The notes: generated from the sequence alone by a model not told the origin. 26,943 nucleotides of DNA from Bacteroidales bacterium UBA1216 (GCA_002309255.1 DBXI01000058.1:1-26943), one strand, 5' to 3'; positions 14,817 to 23,415 are shown, counted from the stretch's first letter. Translations and numbers: made by a program.

Positions 14817-16376
14817 ATGAAAAAGTTAATCTATATACTTTCCGTTGCAGCAGTAGCGTGGACGTTTGCTGCCTGCTCGCTGGATCAGCAACCCGGCGGT
14901 AGTTCAATCACGGAGGAACAATATCAGAACATGGACGATGCTGCCGAAGGTTCGGTACGCGGCATCTATACCCTGCTGTATGCATACGGCGGTGACCACG
15001 ATGTGTTTGGTCAGCGCGCGATAGATATGTATGGTGACCTGCTATGCGGCGATATGGCTATGAGTACGCAGAACTACGGCTGGTTCGTCAGCGACGAGAA
15101 CATGCAGACCTATAGTCGCCGTGCGTATTTCTGGTCATACTACTACGACATCATCCGCCAGTGCAACAAGACGATCAACGCACTGGAGGCACAGGGCTTA
15201 CCCAGTTTGGAGCCCAAGACTCCTCTCACCGAGGATGAGGCCAAGCGTGGCATGTACTACGCTGAGGTGCTGACTATTCGCGGCTGGGCATATGCCAGTC
15301 TGCTGCGCTACTTCACCCTGCCGCCGGCCAACATGGATCTAGATCTGGAAGCTGTGCCTATCTACACCGAGGTGGATACCAAGGGTGATACCATCAAGGG
15401 GGCACCGCGTGCCAGTGTGGGTGATGTCTATCTGCGCGTGGAGGAAGATTTGCTGACCGCTATCGACTACTTCGATGTGTACTACATGGTGAAGCGCGAG
15501 AGCAAGATAGAGATGAATGCCGACATCGCGCGCATCACGCTCGCGTACGCGTACCTCAATAAATGTGACTATACCAACGCCCTCAAGTATGCCCAGGATG
15601 CAATCAGCACCACAACGGCTACCCTGCTTCCTTTATCGGAGGTGCTCACCACGGGCTTCAATGACGCATCGAATAACAACTGGATTTGGGGCGAGGAGGT
15701 CACTGTAGTGAATACCACTGCATTGGCATCGTTCTTCGGGCAGTGCGACATCTTCTCCTACTCCTACGCTTCGGCAGGTGATGTCAAGGGTATTGACGCC
15801 AACCTGTATAAGGAGATCCAGGATCTGAAGTGGGATATCCGTGCGTTCTGGTGGTGCAACTATGCCAACTCCGGCGCCAGCAAGGCTTCGACCTACAACT
15901 ATGCACCTGACGGCAAGTTCTACTCCGCCACCTCATCCAAGCTGCAGGGCGACCGCGACTGGCTGTCCGACAACGTGTACATGCGTCTGGAGCTCGCCTA
16001 CCTGATCGCTGCAGAGGCTGCATGCCGCCTACATGATGATGCTACAGCTCTTGCATTCCTATTCGAGATCACCGACCGCCGCGTGATTCCATCCGATGAA
16101 ACTGCTGAGCTATATGATGCATGGAAAACGGCGCTCACCGACAACGAGGATATCCTATACGCCATCCGCTACAACTGGCGCGTCGAGCTATGGGGAGAGG
16201 GATACGGATTGCAGACCTTCCGCCGATACGGCATGAACGTCACGCTGGGTGAAAACCACCTGCGCTCTACCAAGACCATCGCTCCTGTTGGACGTCAATT
16301 CACATTTGAGATCCCGACTGGCGAGCAGTACTATAACCCGTTCATCCGCTCCACAACGGAGATGGCTGCACAGTAA
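14817..16376 (+). CDS. SusD/RagB family substrate-binding lipoprotein
   Basis: SusD proteins form the lid over the SusC barrel on the cell surface. This 519-residue member has a lipoprotein signal ending F-A-A-C20 and the family's helical TPR-like repeats, with recognisable stretches I-R-Q-C-N-K-T-I-N-A-L near 115 and M-Y-Y-A-E-V-L-T-I-R-G-W-A-Y near 145 (consensus A-E-A-x-x-x-R-A-x-x-Y), plus the C-terminal W-R-V-E-L-W-G-E-G followed by a basic and aromatic tail and Y-Y-N-P-F. It pairs with the SusC gene 46 bases upstream. Nothing marks it as glycan-specific. Confidence 0.95.
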   Translation: MKKLIYILSVAAVAWTFAACSLDQQPGGSSITEEQYQNMDDAAEGSVRGIYTLLYAYGGDHDVFGQRAIDMYGDLLCGDMAMSTQNYGWFVSDENMQTYSRRAYFWSYYYDIIRQCNKTINALEAQGLPSLEPKTPLTEDEAKRGMYYAEVLTIRGWAYASLLRYFTLPPANMDLDLEAVPIYTEVDTKGDTIKGAPRASVGDVYLRVEEDLLTAIDYFDVYYMVKRESKIEMNADIARITLAYAYLNKCDYTNALKYAQDAISTTTATLLPLSEVLTTGFNDASNNNWIWGEEVTVVNTTALASFFGQCDIFSYSYASAGDVKGIDANLYKEIQDLKWDIRAFWWCNYANSGASKASTYNYAPDGKFYSATSSKLQGDRDWLSDNVYMRLELAYLIAAEAACRLHDDATALAFLFEITDRRVIPSDETAELYDAWKTALTDNEDILYAIRYNWRVELWGEGYGLQTFRRYGMNVTLGENHLRSTKTIAPVGRQFTFEIPTGEQYYNPFIRSTTEMAAQ

Positions 16377-16446
16377 CAACCGCCAAGGCTTGACGGCTAT
16401 GGCATAAAATAAATAATTGTATAACATAAATTTATAAATCGCATTT

Positions 16447-17610
16447 ATGAAAAAGATTTTTAGTTTTGCACTTTGTGCACTCGCACTTGTAGCAGTAACA
16501 AGTTGCAAGAAAGACGAACCGAAACCCGAACCCACTCCCGGTGAGGAAGTAACGATCACCGTTAACCCGAAGAGCCTTTCACTGAGTGTAGAGGATCAGG
16601 AGCGTTTGAGCGCTGTCGTTAAACCCGAGGGCACAACAGTGGAACTCAAATGGACAAGTACGAACACGGATGTAGCAACCGTTACCAGCGGTGGTTTGGT
16701 AACTGCAGTTGCTGAGGGTGAAGCCCTGATCATCGTTTCCGCTGAGGGAGCAAAGGCTGACACCTGCGTTGTTTCTGTTTCCAACACGGCTATCCTGGAC
16801 GCATACGATTTTGCTGACTTCGGCTTATTCGGAAGTGAAATCGACTATGTGGAAGGTTCGGATACCGTGCTCACACTGTCAGACGGCGACTACAAGTGCA
16901 AAATCGGTTACATCAACGTATACGGCTGGGACGGCAATCTGTCCTACGTACGCGGCACTGGTTTCACCGGCGCTGGTTTCCTGACTTATGCTTATGTTCC
17001 TTTGTTCTGGATCATGGATGGAGAATACGCAGGTTATTATATAGGTGGCGGCGGATTTGGTATAGCTGACTGCGGTGGCGAGATCATCCCTTACGTAGCT
17101 GAAGCCGGCACCATTGATGTAGAAAAATACGGTCAGTTCATTGATTCGTATCTGGCCGAGGTGCAGAAGGAAGAGCCCGATGGCAGCAATATCCGCTGGG
17201 ATCTGTATTCCGAGGGTGCTGTTGGTTCGCAGGTTTGGTATGTTGACTATACTGATCCCGAGGATCCGTACTTCAGCGTTGACTACGGATCGATCTATGC
17301 TAACGTAGAGCGTTTGGCTGTGGTTGACACCTCCGACGTAGAGCCCTTCACCTATGAAGCTGACCTGCAGTGGCTTGACTTCCTGTCCAACGACCGCTTC
17401 CGCGGATTGGCTATCCAGTATGATGAAGACAGCATCATATCGTGCGTTAAGCCATATGATATGAAGTACATCCCGCGTCACTACGGAAGCGTGGCTGCTG
17501 CTGAAGCTCCTAAGTTCCGCAAAGGCGACATGGCTAAGCGCTACTACGAGATGCCCGAACTGCCCAAGACCGGACGTATCCTGCCGAAGGATAAGTTCTA
17601 TCGTAAGTAA
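16447..17610 (+). CDS. Surface lipoprotein with BIG2 Ig-like domain, third SusCD-locus member
   Basis: The 387-residue product has a lipoprotein signal (T-S-C20) followed by an acidic, proline-rich linker K-K-D-E-P-K-P-E-P-T-P. Residues 34-112 form a bacterial Ig-like group 2 domain (V-N-P-K-S-L-S-L-S-V, then W-T-S-T-N-T-D-V-A-T-V and the G-L-V-T-A-V-A-E-G turn). The remaining 275 residues, rich in Y, G and D, are not a domain I recognise. Position directly after susD (70 bases) and before a strong terminator makes it the last gene of the operon and a candidate accessory substrate-binding protein on the cell surface, by analogy with SusE/SusF-type lipoproteins. The Ig-like part is secure; the role is inference. 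Confidence 0.8.
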   Translation: MKKIFSFALCALALVAVTSCKKDEPKPEPTPGEEVTITVNPKSLSLSVEDQERLSAVVKPEGTTVELKWTSTNTDVATVTSGGLVTAVAEGEALIIVSAEGAKADTCVVSVSNTAILDAYDFADFGLFGSEIDYVEGSDTVLTLSDGDYKCKIGYINVYGWDGNLSYVRGTGFTGAGFLTYAYVPLFWIMDGEYAGYYIGGGGFGIADCGGEIIPYVAEAGTIDVEKYGQFIDSYLAEVQKEEPDGSNIRWDLYSEGAVGSQVWYVDYTDPEDPYFSVDYGSIYANVERLAVVDTSDVEPFTYEADLQWLDFLSNDRFRGLAIQYDEDSIISCVKPYDMKYIPRHYGSVAAAEAPKFRKGDMAKRYYEMPELPKTGRILPKDKFYRK

Positions 17611-17628
17611 ACAGTCATCAACATAACA

Positions 17629-17668
17629 ATAGTTGCTCACCTTTTGGGTGGGCAACTATGTGCTTTTT
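17629..17668 (+). terminator. Strong rho-independent terminator closing the SusCD operon
   Basis: Thirteen-base arms (17629-17641 and 17647-17659) starting ATAGTTGC and ending GCAACTAT pair with one wobble around TTTTG, then GTGC and five T. It lies inside the longest open frame of the M6 gene and so argues against an early start for that gene. Confidence 0.85.
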
Positions 17669-17731
17669 GATTCAAGTTCTGCCGGACTACGTGCCCAAGC
17701 CCGTATCCCGAGTATGTTTATGTCGCCTCTT

Positions 17732-20638
17732 ATGAGAAAATATTTTGCTCTAACTATCCTCCTATCAGCCATTTGCATGGCGGTTTTCAGTGTGCCTGCT
17801 ACTCCCGAGCTACTCACCATCACCCAGCCCGACGGATCGACCGTGCAGGTATATATGGTGGGCGATGAATTCGGGCACTACTTTCGTGCGCAGGACGGCA
17901 CGCCTATGATCCGCAACCATTCAGGCTACCTGGAGATAGACAAGCGTGCACCGGAGGCGATTCATCGTACGCGCGCAGCACGCATCAAGGCACATAACGC
18001 AGAAGTGGGCCAATCGGTCTTCCCTACCACAGGCTCCCCGCACAGCCTGGTGATACTCGTCGGGTACAAAGATATACCTTTCGAGCAGAGTCGTGCTGAC
18101 TTCGAGGCATTACTCAACAAAAAAGGCTATTCGTACAACGACGCCACAGGATCCTGCCGCGACTACTTCACCGCATCATCCAATGGGCAGTTCACACCTA
18201 TCTTCGATGTGTTTGGTCCATACACCCTGCAGAACAACCGTGCGTTCTATGGAGCAGAAACGGAACGAGCCCACGATGCCAACCCCGGCTCGATGGTGGC
18301 GGAAGCATGTCAGTTGGCAGCGGCAAGCGGCGTCGATTTCTCGAACTACGACACCAACGGCGACGGACTGCTTGACAACGTATTCATCTACTACGCCGGC
18401 CACAATCAGGCGGAAGGTGGCCCAGAGGAATCCGTCTGGCCGCACCAGAGTGACATATCCTATCGGGGCATACGGCTCAACGGCGTGCTGGTAGGTTCCT
18501 ATGCCTGCACATCGGAGTACCGCGGCAGCTACGGCAACGTACGATGCGGCATTGGTACGTTCTGCCACGAGTTCGGGCACGTGATCGGTCTGCCGGATTT
18601 CTATGACACGGGCTACAACTACTACTCCGTCGGCAGTTGGGACATCATGTGCTCCGGCTCCTACAACAACTTAGGCCGCACGCCGCCTACCTACACCGCC
18701 TACGAGCGGTTCTACGAAGGTTGGCTCACTCCCGTCCAACTCACCACGCCCGGCGCATATGCCCTCTCGCCCATCGAGACAAGCAATCAGGCTTATCTGA
18801 TTGCCGCTGAACCCCATAACCTTAAAGGCACTCAACCCAATCCCGCGGAGTTCTTCATGCTGGAGTACCGCGACGGCAAGGGCTGGGACATGGGGCTGCC
18901 CGGACACGGCATGCTCGTATGGCACATCGACTACTCGCCTACCGCATGGACATCCAACACGCCTAACAATGGTATAAACGGAGTGATGCGCATGCATCTG
19001 GAGGAGGCGAACGGCGTACCATGGAGCAGGCGATCCCTCGGCGAGAGCGGACGATCATCCGACCCCTATCCCGGTACGACTAACGTCACAGCCTTCACGC
19101 CGAAGCTGCACAACGGAACAACGCTCAACTACCCCGTGTTCGAGATCAGCGAACACAGCGGATTGATCAACTTCACGTTCATCCGATCAGGCTCGTCAAA
19201 CATCACGGTGGATAAGTCGGCACTTGCATTCGAGACTACACTGGATGACAGCAAGAAGATCGTAGGCTGGACGCCGCAAGCGATCACTATCATGGGTAGT
19301 GGACTCAATCCGGAGAGCCCTGTCAGCCTGATCGTGAACAACAGTTCGCGCAACGGTGCATACTACCTCTATGCCGGTGACACCTACCCCGACCGGACAA
19401 GCAAGCTGTGGACAAGCAGCATCAACCTGCCTGTGCAGGCTGACTCAACGATGATGCACACGGTTTGGATCAGCTTTGTGCCGGCCGGCAGCCTCAAGCA
19501 CTTCCTGTGCAACGAAGATCAGGCCGCCAACGGCACACTCACCATCCGCGGCGAAGGATCGATGAACAGCCTCTTGCTTACCGGCTTGGCGCCACGGGCA
19601 TCGGAGATCACCACGCCTGTGACGGACGAACCTACGGCAGTCACACCTAACTCCTTCCGCCTGACATGGCAGCCCGTCAGCTCAGCGGAGAAGTACTACC
19701 TCTCGCTCTATAGCAAGCAGCCCGGATCATCGGAAGTAGTGCAGAGTTTCGAGGACTTCAACTCGATGGAGCAGATCAGTCTGCAGGGCTGGCAGAGCAG
19801 CACCACCCTCACCACCTCGTCGGCTAAGGCGGACGGCGTACGTGCGCTGCACCTCAAGGACTATGGCGACTACATCGTTACGGAGAACTACCCCGTAGCG
19901 GTCAACGCTATCTCCTATTGGGTCAATGCGATGGCCACCGATGCCGACACCGTCGGATACATCGAACTGGAGGCATATGACGGGCTGTCGTGGAAGAAAC
20001 TCACAGAGACCATCCTCACCCATCGCACGAAGAACAAGACCGTTGAGCACAGCTTCGATGCCGAGGCAGGCTACACACGTTTCCGCCTGGTGTTCTACGG
20101 CCGTACAAGCAACGGCGTTGCATTGGACGCCTTCACTGCCACGCTCAGCCGGAAAATCGAGTACATCTACCGCGGCGATGAGCTGGAGGTCAATGCACCG
20201 CATACCGCATACACGTTTGCCGATCTCACGCCCGGAACAACGTACTGCTACCGTTTGCGGTGCACCGATCTGAGCATGACCTACTACGGCGGCTGCAACG
20301 ATAACCTGTCCGACTATTCCCTTTTGGGCGAGGTGACGACGGTCGATATCCCGGAGGCCATGAACGATGACAGGCACTTGGCACTCTCCGTGGATTCGAT
20401 CAACTACGACAGTAAGACGCAGATAGTGTATGTTACGTCACCCAAGAACGGCGATGCGCTCTATATCTACGACTGGCGCGGCGCACTCGTGCACTCTATT
20501 CCGGTGATCAACGATGTGTATGCCTACCCGCTGCCCGGCGAGCGTTTCGTGGCAGGCACTGTGTATACGATCAAGTACGTTGAGGCGGACAAACTCAGGC
20601 GCAAACAACGCTTCATCAAAACCATCTTTAACCGATAA
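17732..20638 (+). CDS. Secreted M6 family metalloprotease (immune inhibitor A type)
   Basis: I start this 968-residue protein at ATG 17732: it begins M-R-K-Y-F-A-L-T-I-L-L with a proper signal peptide ending near F20, while earlier starts back to 17633 lie in or beside the terminator. The M6 catalytic domain holds H279-E280-F-G-H283-V-I-G-L-P-D and the later S-W-D-I-M-C-S-G met-turn; a calcium-type D-T-N-G-D-G-L-L-D loop precedes it near residue 210. A beta-rich region follows, with a fibronectin III-like segment near 630-665 and a jelly-roll-like stretch after it. The last 90 residues (A-L-Y-I-Y-D-W-R-G-A-L-V near 915, ending R-F-I-K-T-I-F-N-R) resemble a T9SS type A sorting domain, so secretion to the surface is likely. 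No consensus promoter is visible between the terminator and this gene. Confidence 0.92.
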   Translation: MRKYFALTILLSAICMAVFSVPATPELLTITQPDGSTVQVYMVGDEFGHYFRAQDGTPMIRNHSGYLEIDKRAPEAIHRTRAARIKAHNAEVGQSVFPTTGSPHSLVILVGYKDIPFEQSRADFEALLNKKGYSYNDATGSCRDYFTASSNGQFTPIFDVFGPYTLQNNRAFYGAETERAHDANPGSMVAEACQLAAASGVDFSNYDTNGDGLLDNVFIYYAGHNQAEGGPEESVWPHQSDISYRGIRLNGVLVGSYACTSEYRGSYGNVRCGIGTFCHEFGHVIGLPDFYDTGYNYYSVGSWDIMCSGSYNNLGRTPPTYTAYERFYEGWLTPVQLTTPGAYALSPIETSNQAYLIAAEPHNLKGTQPNPAEFFMLEYRDGKGWDMGLPGHGMLVWHIDYSPTAWTSNTPNNGINGVMRMHLEEANGVPWSRRSLGESGRSSDPYPGTTNVTAFTPKLHNGTTLNYPVFEISEHSGLINFTFIRSGSSNITVDKSALAFETTLDDSKKIVGWTPQAITIMGSGLNPESPVSLIVNNSSRNGAYYLYAGDTYPDRTSKLWTSSINLPVQADSTMMHTVWISFVPAGSLKHFLCNEDQAANGTLTIRGEGSMNSLLLTGLAPRASEITTPVTDEPTAVTPNSFRLTWQPVSSAEKYYLSLYSKQPGSSEVVQSFEDFNSMEQISLQGWQSSTTLTTSSAKADGVRALHLKDYGDYIVTENYPVAVNAISYWVNAMATDADTVGYIELEAYDGLSWKKLTETILTHRTKNKTVEHSFDAEAGYTRFRLVFYGRTSNGVALDAFTATLSRKIEYIYRGDELEVNAPHTAYTFADLTPGTTYCYRLRCTDLSMTYYGGCNDNLSDYSLLGEVTTVDIPEAMNDDRHLALSVDSINYDSKTQIVYVTSPKNGDALYIYDWRGALVHSIPVINDVYAYPLPGERFVAGTVYTIKYVEADKLRRKQRFIKTIFNR

Positions 20639-20643
20639 GAACT

Positions 20644-21231
20644 ATGCTTCAACGAATAGCTGTATATTGCTCTGCATCAGACGGGGTGCCTGAGGTTTAT
20701 AATCAGGCAGCGTTCCGCATGGGCCGTCTGCTGGGCGAGGCAGGCATCGAACTGATCTATGGCGACGGCGGCATAGGTCTGATGAAGCATATATCCGAAG
20801 GTGTGCTGAGTGTGGGCGGAAAGGTCACCGGTGTCATTCCGCGGTTCATGGTGGAGCAGGGATGGAACAACCCGCGCAGCACACAGACGATCGTCACCGA
20901 ATCGATGCACGAGCGAAAAGCCACCATCACACGCATCGCCGATGCCATGATCGCACTGCCCGGAGGCGTCGGAACGATGGAGGAACTGTTTGAATGCCTG
21001 ACATGGAAGCAACTCGGGCTGCACGGCAAGCCTATCGTCATACTGAACACCAACGGTTACTTCGATCCTGTTCTGGCCATGCTTGACAAGATGGTCAGCG
21101 AGCGGTTCATGCAACCCATTCACCGCAACAAGATGTTCACCGTGGTCAGCTCGCCCGAACAGGTGCTGCCCGCCATACAAAACGCTACCGCTTGGGGCGA
21201 ACATATGCGTTCACAAGCCCGAACCATCTAA
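20644..21231 (+). CDS. LOG family protein (nucleotide 5'-monophosphate phosphoribohydrolase type)
   Basis: This 195-residue Rossmann-like protein belongs to the LOG (TIGR00730) family, whose studied members cleave ribose 5-phosphate from cytokinin or other nucleoside monophosphates. The signature P-G-G-V-G-T-M-E-E-L at about 101-110 and M-H-E-R-K near 84-88 are present. The glycine loop reads Y-G-D-G-G-I-G-L-M instead of the more common Y-G-G-G-x-x-G-L-M. It starts five bases after the M6 gene, so they are probably cotranscribed, though no functional link is evident. Many LOG proteins were once misnamed lysine decarboxylases; nothing here supports that. Confidence 0.9.
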   Translation: MLQRIAVYCSASDGVPEVYNQAAFRMGRLLGEAGIELIYGDGGIGLMKHISEGVLSVGGKVTGVIPRFMVEQGWNNPRSTQTIVTESMHERKATITRIADAMIALPGGVGTMEELFECLTWKQLGLHGKPIVILNTNGYFDPVLAMLDKMVSERFMQPIHRNKMFTVVSSPEQVLPAIQNATAWGEHMRSQARTI

Positions 21232-21276
21232 GTATTTATTGTTAATTGTTAACTTGTGCTTGAACATGGTCTACAT

Positions 21277-21915
21277 ATGACATCCGCTCTGGCATCCTCA
21301 TGGTTGCCATGGGTTTGTCTGGCTATGGTCGGACTGATCTGGCTGAGTTGCGTGATGCAGCCGCTGTACATCAGCGGGCTACTGAGCAACGGTTTCTCCG
21401 CAGCGCCCGACGCTACCGAGCAGACGCCCAGTATAGGTTCGCAGATCATGCAGTGGCTATTCAACAGCATGCTGCCGGCGATAGCCGTATATGTGATCAC
21501 AGCGCAGACGGCCATGTACGGCGCAGCGCTGTTCGGATGGCTGGTAGCACTGTCCTTGCTCTCCGATCTGGTGCGCGCCCTCGTCGCCCTGACGGTGCAG
21601 TACACGTTCCGCTTTAGCAAACTGGCAAACATGGCGTATCTGCGTTACTTCTCACTCCGATCGCTGTACACGTATGTGCTGCTATGTTTAACGCTGCTGA
21701 TCACATACTCCGCTGCCGGCACAGTCTGGATCTGCGTATTAGCTATCGTAACTGTCATCTACCTCGTGCTGGTGGGCGTGCAGTGGGCAAGGCTGTTCTG
21801 CACTTCAATCATCGGCGTGATAGGCGTAGTCATCTACCTCATCAGCGTCGAACTGCTACCTGCACTGCTACTGCTTGAAGCAGGTAAACAACTATATTTG
21901 CACTATTTAGCATAA
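21277..21915 (+). CDS. DUF4271 integral membrane protein
   Basis: The 212-residue protein is strongly hydrophobic with about six membrane segments (roughly residues 9-30, 62-80, 82-105, 128-150, 152-172 and 178-200). Position immediately before hemD and the length match the DUF4271 family, which is restricted to Bacteroidota and usually precedes hemD. Function is unknown. A GTG at 21256 gives seven more residues; I prefer ATG 21277 because neither start has a visible ribosome binding site and the upstream bases are part of an AT-rich two-copy 7-bp repeat (ATTGTTA at 21238-21251) region. It ends 15 bases before hemD. Confidence 0.8.
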   Translation: MTSALASSWLPWVCLAMVGLIWLSCVMQPLYISGLLSNGFSAAPDATEQTPSIGSQIMQWLFNSMLPAIAVYVITAQTAMYGAALFGWLVALSLLSDLVRALVALTVQYTFRFSKLANMAYLRYFSLRSLYTYVLLCLTLLITYSAAGTVWICVLAIVTVIYLVLVGVQWARLFCTSIIGVIGVVIYLISVELLPALLLLEAGKQLYLHYLA

Positions 21916-21930
21916 AATGCATTCAATATA

Positions 21931-22671
21931 ATGGCAAAAAAGATTCTAATCACTCAGGTGCGTCCCGCTGGGGATCACAACCCCTACGATCTGTTAGAGC
22001 ACCATCACGACGTACGCGTGGATTTTCAGCCGCTGGTACAGCTCGAAGGCTTGTCTGCCAAGGAGTTCCGCGCCTTTCACATCAATCCGCTGGATTACAC
22101 GGCTGTGATCCTCAACTCCAAGATCAGCGCCGATTACTATTTCAGCATGTGCCAGAGCCTGCACATCACTGTGCCCGAAACGATGCACTACTACTGCATC
22201 AGCGAAACGGTGGGTAACTACTTGCAGAAATACATCGAGTTCCGCAAGCGGCGCATCTTCTTCGGAGAGCACAACTCGTTCGAGGATATCTTCCCTGCCA
22301 TGTACCGCCGGCCGCAGGAGAAGTACCTGATGGTGGTAAGCGAGAACTCCTCCGACGACATGATCAACATGTTCGCCGAGCACAACATCCAGGTCACTCC
22401 GGTTGTCATGTTCCGCCAGGTGGCGTACACATGGCCTAAGGACAAGCCGTTCGACTACGATGTGGTCGCGTTCTTCACCGCCTCGGGCGTTAATGCGTTC
22501 CTGACTAACTTCCCACACGTTGAGCAGGGCGACAAGGCGTTCATCTGCTTTGGCAACAACACCGCGCAGGCACTCACCGATGCCGGATACAAGGTCAACC
22601 GAGTAGCACCTGCACCAGGATGCCCCTCACTGCTCGCCGCCATCGAATCGTACCTGAACGAAGAGAGTTGA
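21931..22671 (+). CDS. hemD: Uroporphyrinogen-III synthase
   Basis: HemD closes the linear tetrapyrrole hydroxymethylbilane into uroporphyrinogen III, with inversion of ring D, for haem and other tetrapyrroles. The 246-residue protein has the bilobal pattern of the family: an N-terminal M-A-K-K-I-L-I-T-Q strand, Y-T-A-V-I-L-N-S-K near 50, and a second lobe with F-F-T-A-S-G-V-N-A-F near 182 (family S-x-x-x-V motif), then A-F-I-C-F-G-N-N-T-A-Q-A-L. HemD proteins are very divergent, so the call rests on these strands and on the DUF4271-hemD-rnpA order seen across Bacteroidota. Its stop codon lies in a 7-bp repeat array. Confidence 0.85.
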   Translation: MAKKILITQVRPAGDHNPYDLLEHHHDVRVDFQPLVQLEGLSAKEFRAFHINPLDYTAVILNSKISADYYFSMCQSLHITVPETMHYYCISETVGNYLQKYIEFRKRRIFFGEHNSFEDIFPAMYRRPQEKYLMVVSENSSDDMINMFAEHNIQVTPVVMFRQVAYTWPKDKPFDYDVVAFFTASGVNAFLTNFPHVEQGDKAFICFGNNTAQALTDAGYKVNRVAPAPGCPSLLAAIESYLNEES

Positions 22672-22694
22672 TAATTGATAATTGACAATTGACA
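22668..22694 (+). repeat. 7-bp tandem array between hemD and rnpA
   Basis: Units TTGATAA, TTGATAA, TTGACAA and TTGACA run from 22668. The first contains the TGA stop of hemD (22669-22671). The array offers several in-frame TTG triplets, which is why the rnpA frame appears to begin within it. Confidence 0.85.
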
Positions 22695-22714
22695 TTTTTT
22701 GCGCCGGAACAATT

Positions 22715-23089
22715 GTGCAGAATAAATTCCCCAAATCGATGCGTCTGTGCGGTGATCTACGTATCAGCGCCACGCGGCAGCAAGGCAAGCGGTTCATCGC
22801 ATGGCCACTGCGTGCGCATGTGTTGTCGGCACAGGGAGGGAAGACGCAGGTGATGGTCTGGGCACCCAAATCGCTGCATAAGCATGCTGTGGATCGCAAC
22901 CGCCTGCGCCGACTCATGCGAGAAGCATACCGGCTCAACTGCGAGCCCCTCAAGCTACTCGAGGAACAAGGACACCCGCTGCACATCGCTATCTATAACA
23001 TGGACAAGCAGATCGCCGACTATGAACAGATTGAACGAGCCATGCGCAAACTCATCAGCAGGATTGTAAATGATGAATTGATGGATTGA
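22715..23089 (+). CDS. rnpA: Ribonuclease P protein component
   Basis: RnpA binds the catalytic RNA of RNase P, which trims tRNA 5' leaders. The 124-residue product from GTG 22715 begins M-Q-N-K-F-P-K-S-M-R-L, aligning with the family's F-x-K-x-x-R-L start; the open frame extends to TTG 22682, but that lies in the repeat array. The RNA-binding signature A-V-D-R-N-R-L-R-R-L-M-R-E-A-Y-R is at about 58-73. The end of the gene (L-M-D-stop) runs into an 8-bp repeat array shared with yidD. The rpmH gene that often precedes rnpA elsewhere is absent; hemD takes its place, as expected for Bacteroidota. Confidence 0.93.
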   Translation: MQNKFPKSMRLCGDLRISATRQQGKRFIAWPLRAHVLSAQGGKTQVMVWAPKSLHKHAVDRNRLRRLMREAYRLNCEPLKLLEEQGHPLHIAIYNMDKQIADYEQIERAMRKLISRIVNDELMD

Positions 23090-23100
23090 TGGATTGATGA
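23077..23100 (+). repeat. 8-bp tandem array joining rnpA and yidD
   Basis: Three 8-base units ATTGATGG, ATTGATGG, ATTGATGA. The TGA stop of rnpA (23087-23089) and the ATG of yidD (23097) are both made from repeat bases, so a change in copy number would alter the rnpA C-terminus and the spacing. Confidence 0.85.
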
Positions 23101-23315
23101 AATGGCTTCGACACATATTCCTCCTGCCGGTGTATTTCTACCGCGCCTGCATCTCGCCGTTCACGCCGCCATCGTGCCGATATACGCCCACGTGCAGCCA
23201 GTACATGGTGGAGGCGGTGATGAAGTACGGAGTGATGAAAGGCGGATGGATGGGAATAAAACGCATCCTCCGCTGCAACCCATGGGGGGGATCCGGATAT
23301 GACCCCGTTCCATAA
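23097..23315 (+). CDS. yidD: Membrane protein insertion efficiency factor YidD
   Basis: YidD is a small membrane-associated protein that aids YidC-dependent insertion. The 72 residues show the whole family pattern: a basic and hydrophobic start (K-W-L-R-H-I-F-L-L-P-V-Y-F-Y-R), I-S-P-F-T-P-P-S-C-R-Y-T-P-T-C-S-Q-Y, then G-x-x-x-G-I-K-R-I-L-R-C-N-P-W-G-G-S-G-Y-D-P-V-P at the end. ATG 23097 is used rather than the TTG at 23094. It follows rnpA by seven bases. yidC, its usual partner, is not in the window. Confidence 0.96.
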   Translation: MKWLRHIFLLPVYFYRACISPFTPPSCRYTPTCSQYMVEAVMKYGVMKGGWMGIKRILRCNPWGGSGYDPVP

Positions 23316-23386
23316 TAAGACCGCTGCGCTGAAAGAATAAAGACCGTTTCGTTTCACTCCACTCAAAGAGCTAAGACTGATTAGGA

Positions 23387-23414
23387 TTTTATCTTTCGAC
23401 TTTTATCTTTCAAC
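23387..23414 (+). repeat. 7-bp periodic array before trmD
   Basis: Two 14-base copies (TTTTATCTTTCGAC and TTTTATCTTTCAAC) that also read as four 7-base units. They end one base before the ATG of trmD at 23416. The rest of the 100-base yidD-trmD spacer shows nothing recognisable. Confidence 0.75.
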
Positions 23415-23415
23415 T

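Noticed and set aside
11504..17610. Polysaccharide utilisation locus
   Set aside because: SusC and SusD alone do not show glycan use; no glycoside hydrolase, polysaccharide lyase, sulfatase or glycan sensor is present, while peptidases are.
17633..17731. Early start of the M6 protease
   Set aside because: This part of the frame crosses a strong terminator hairpin and precedes a proper signal peptide start at 17732.
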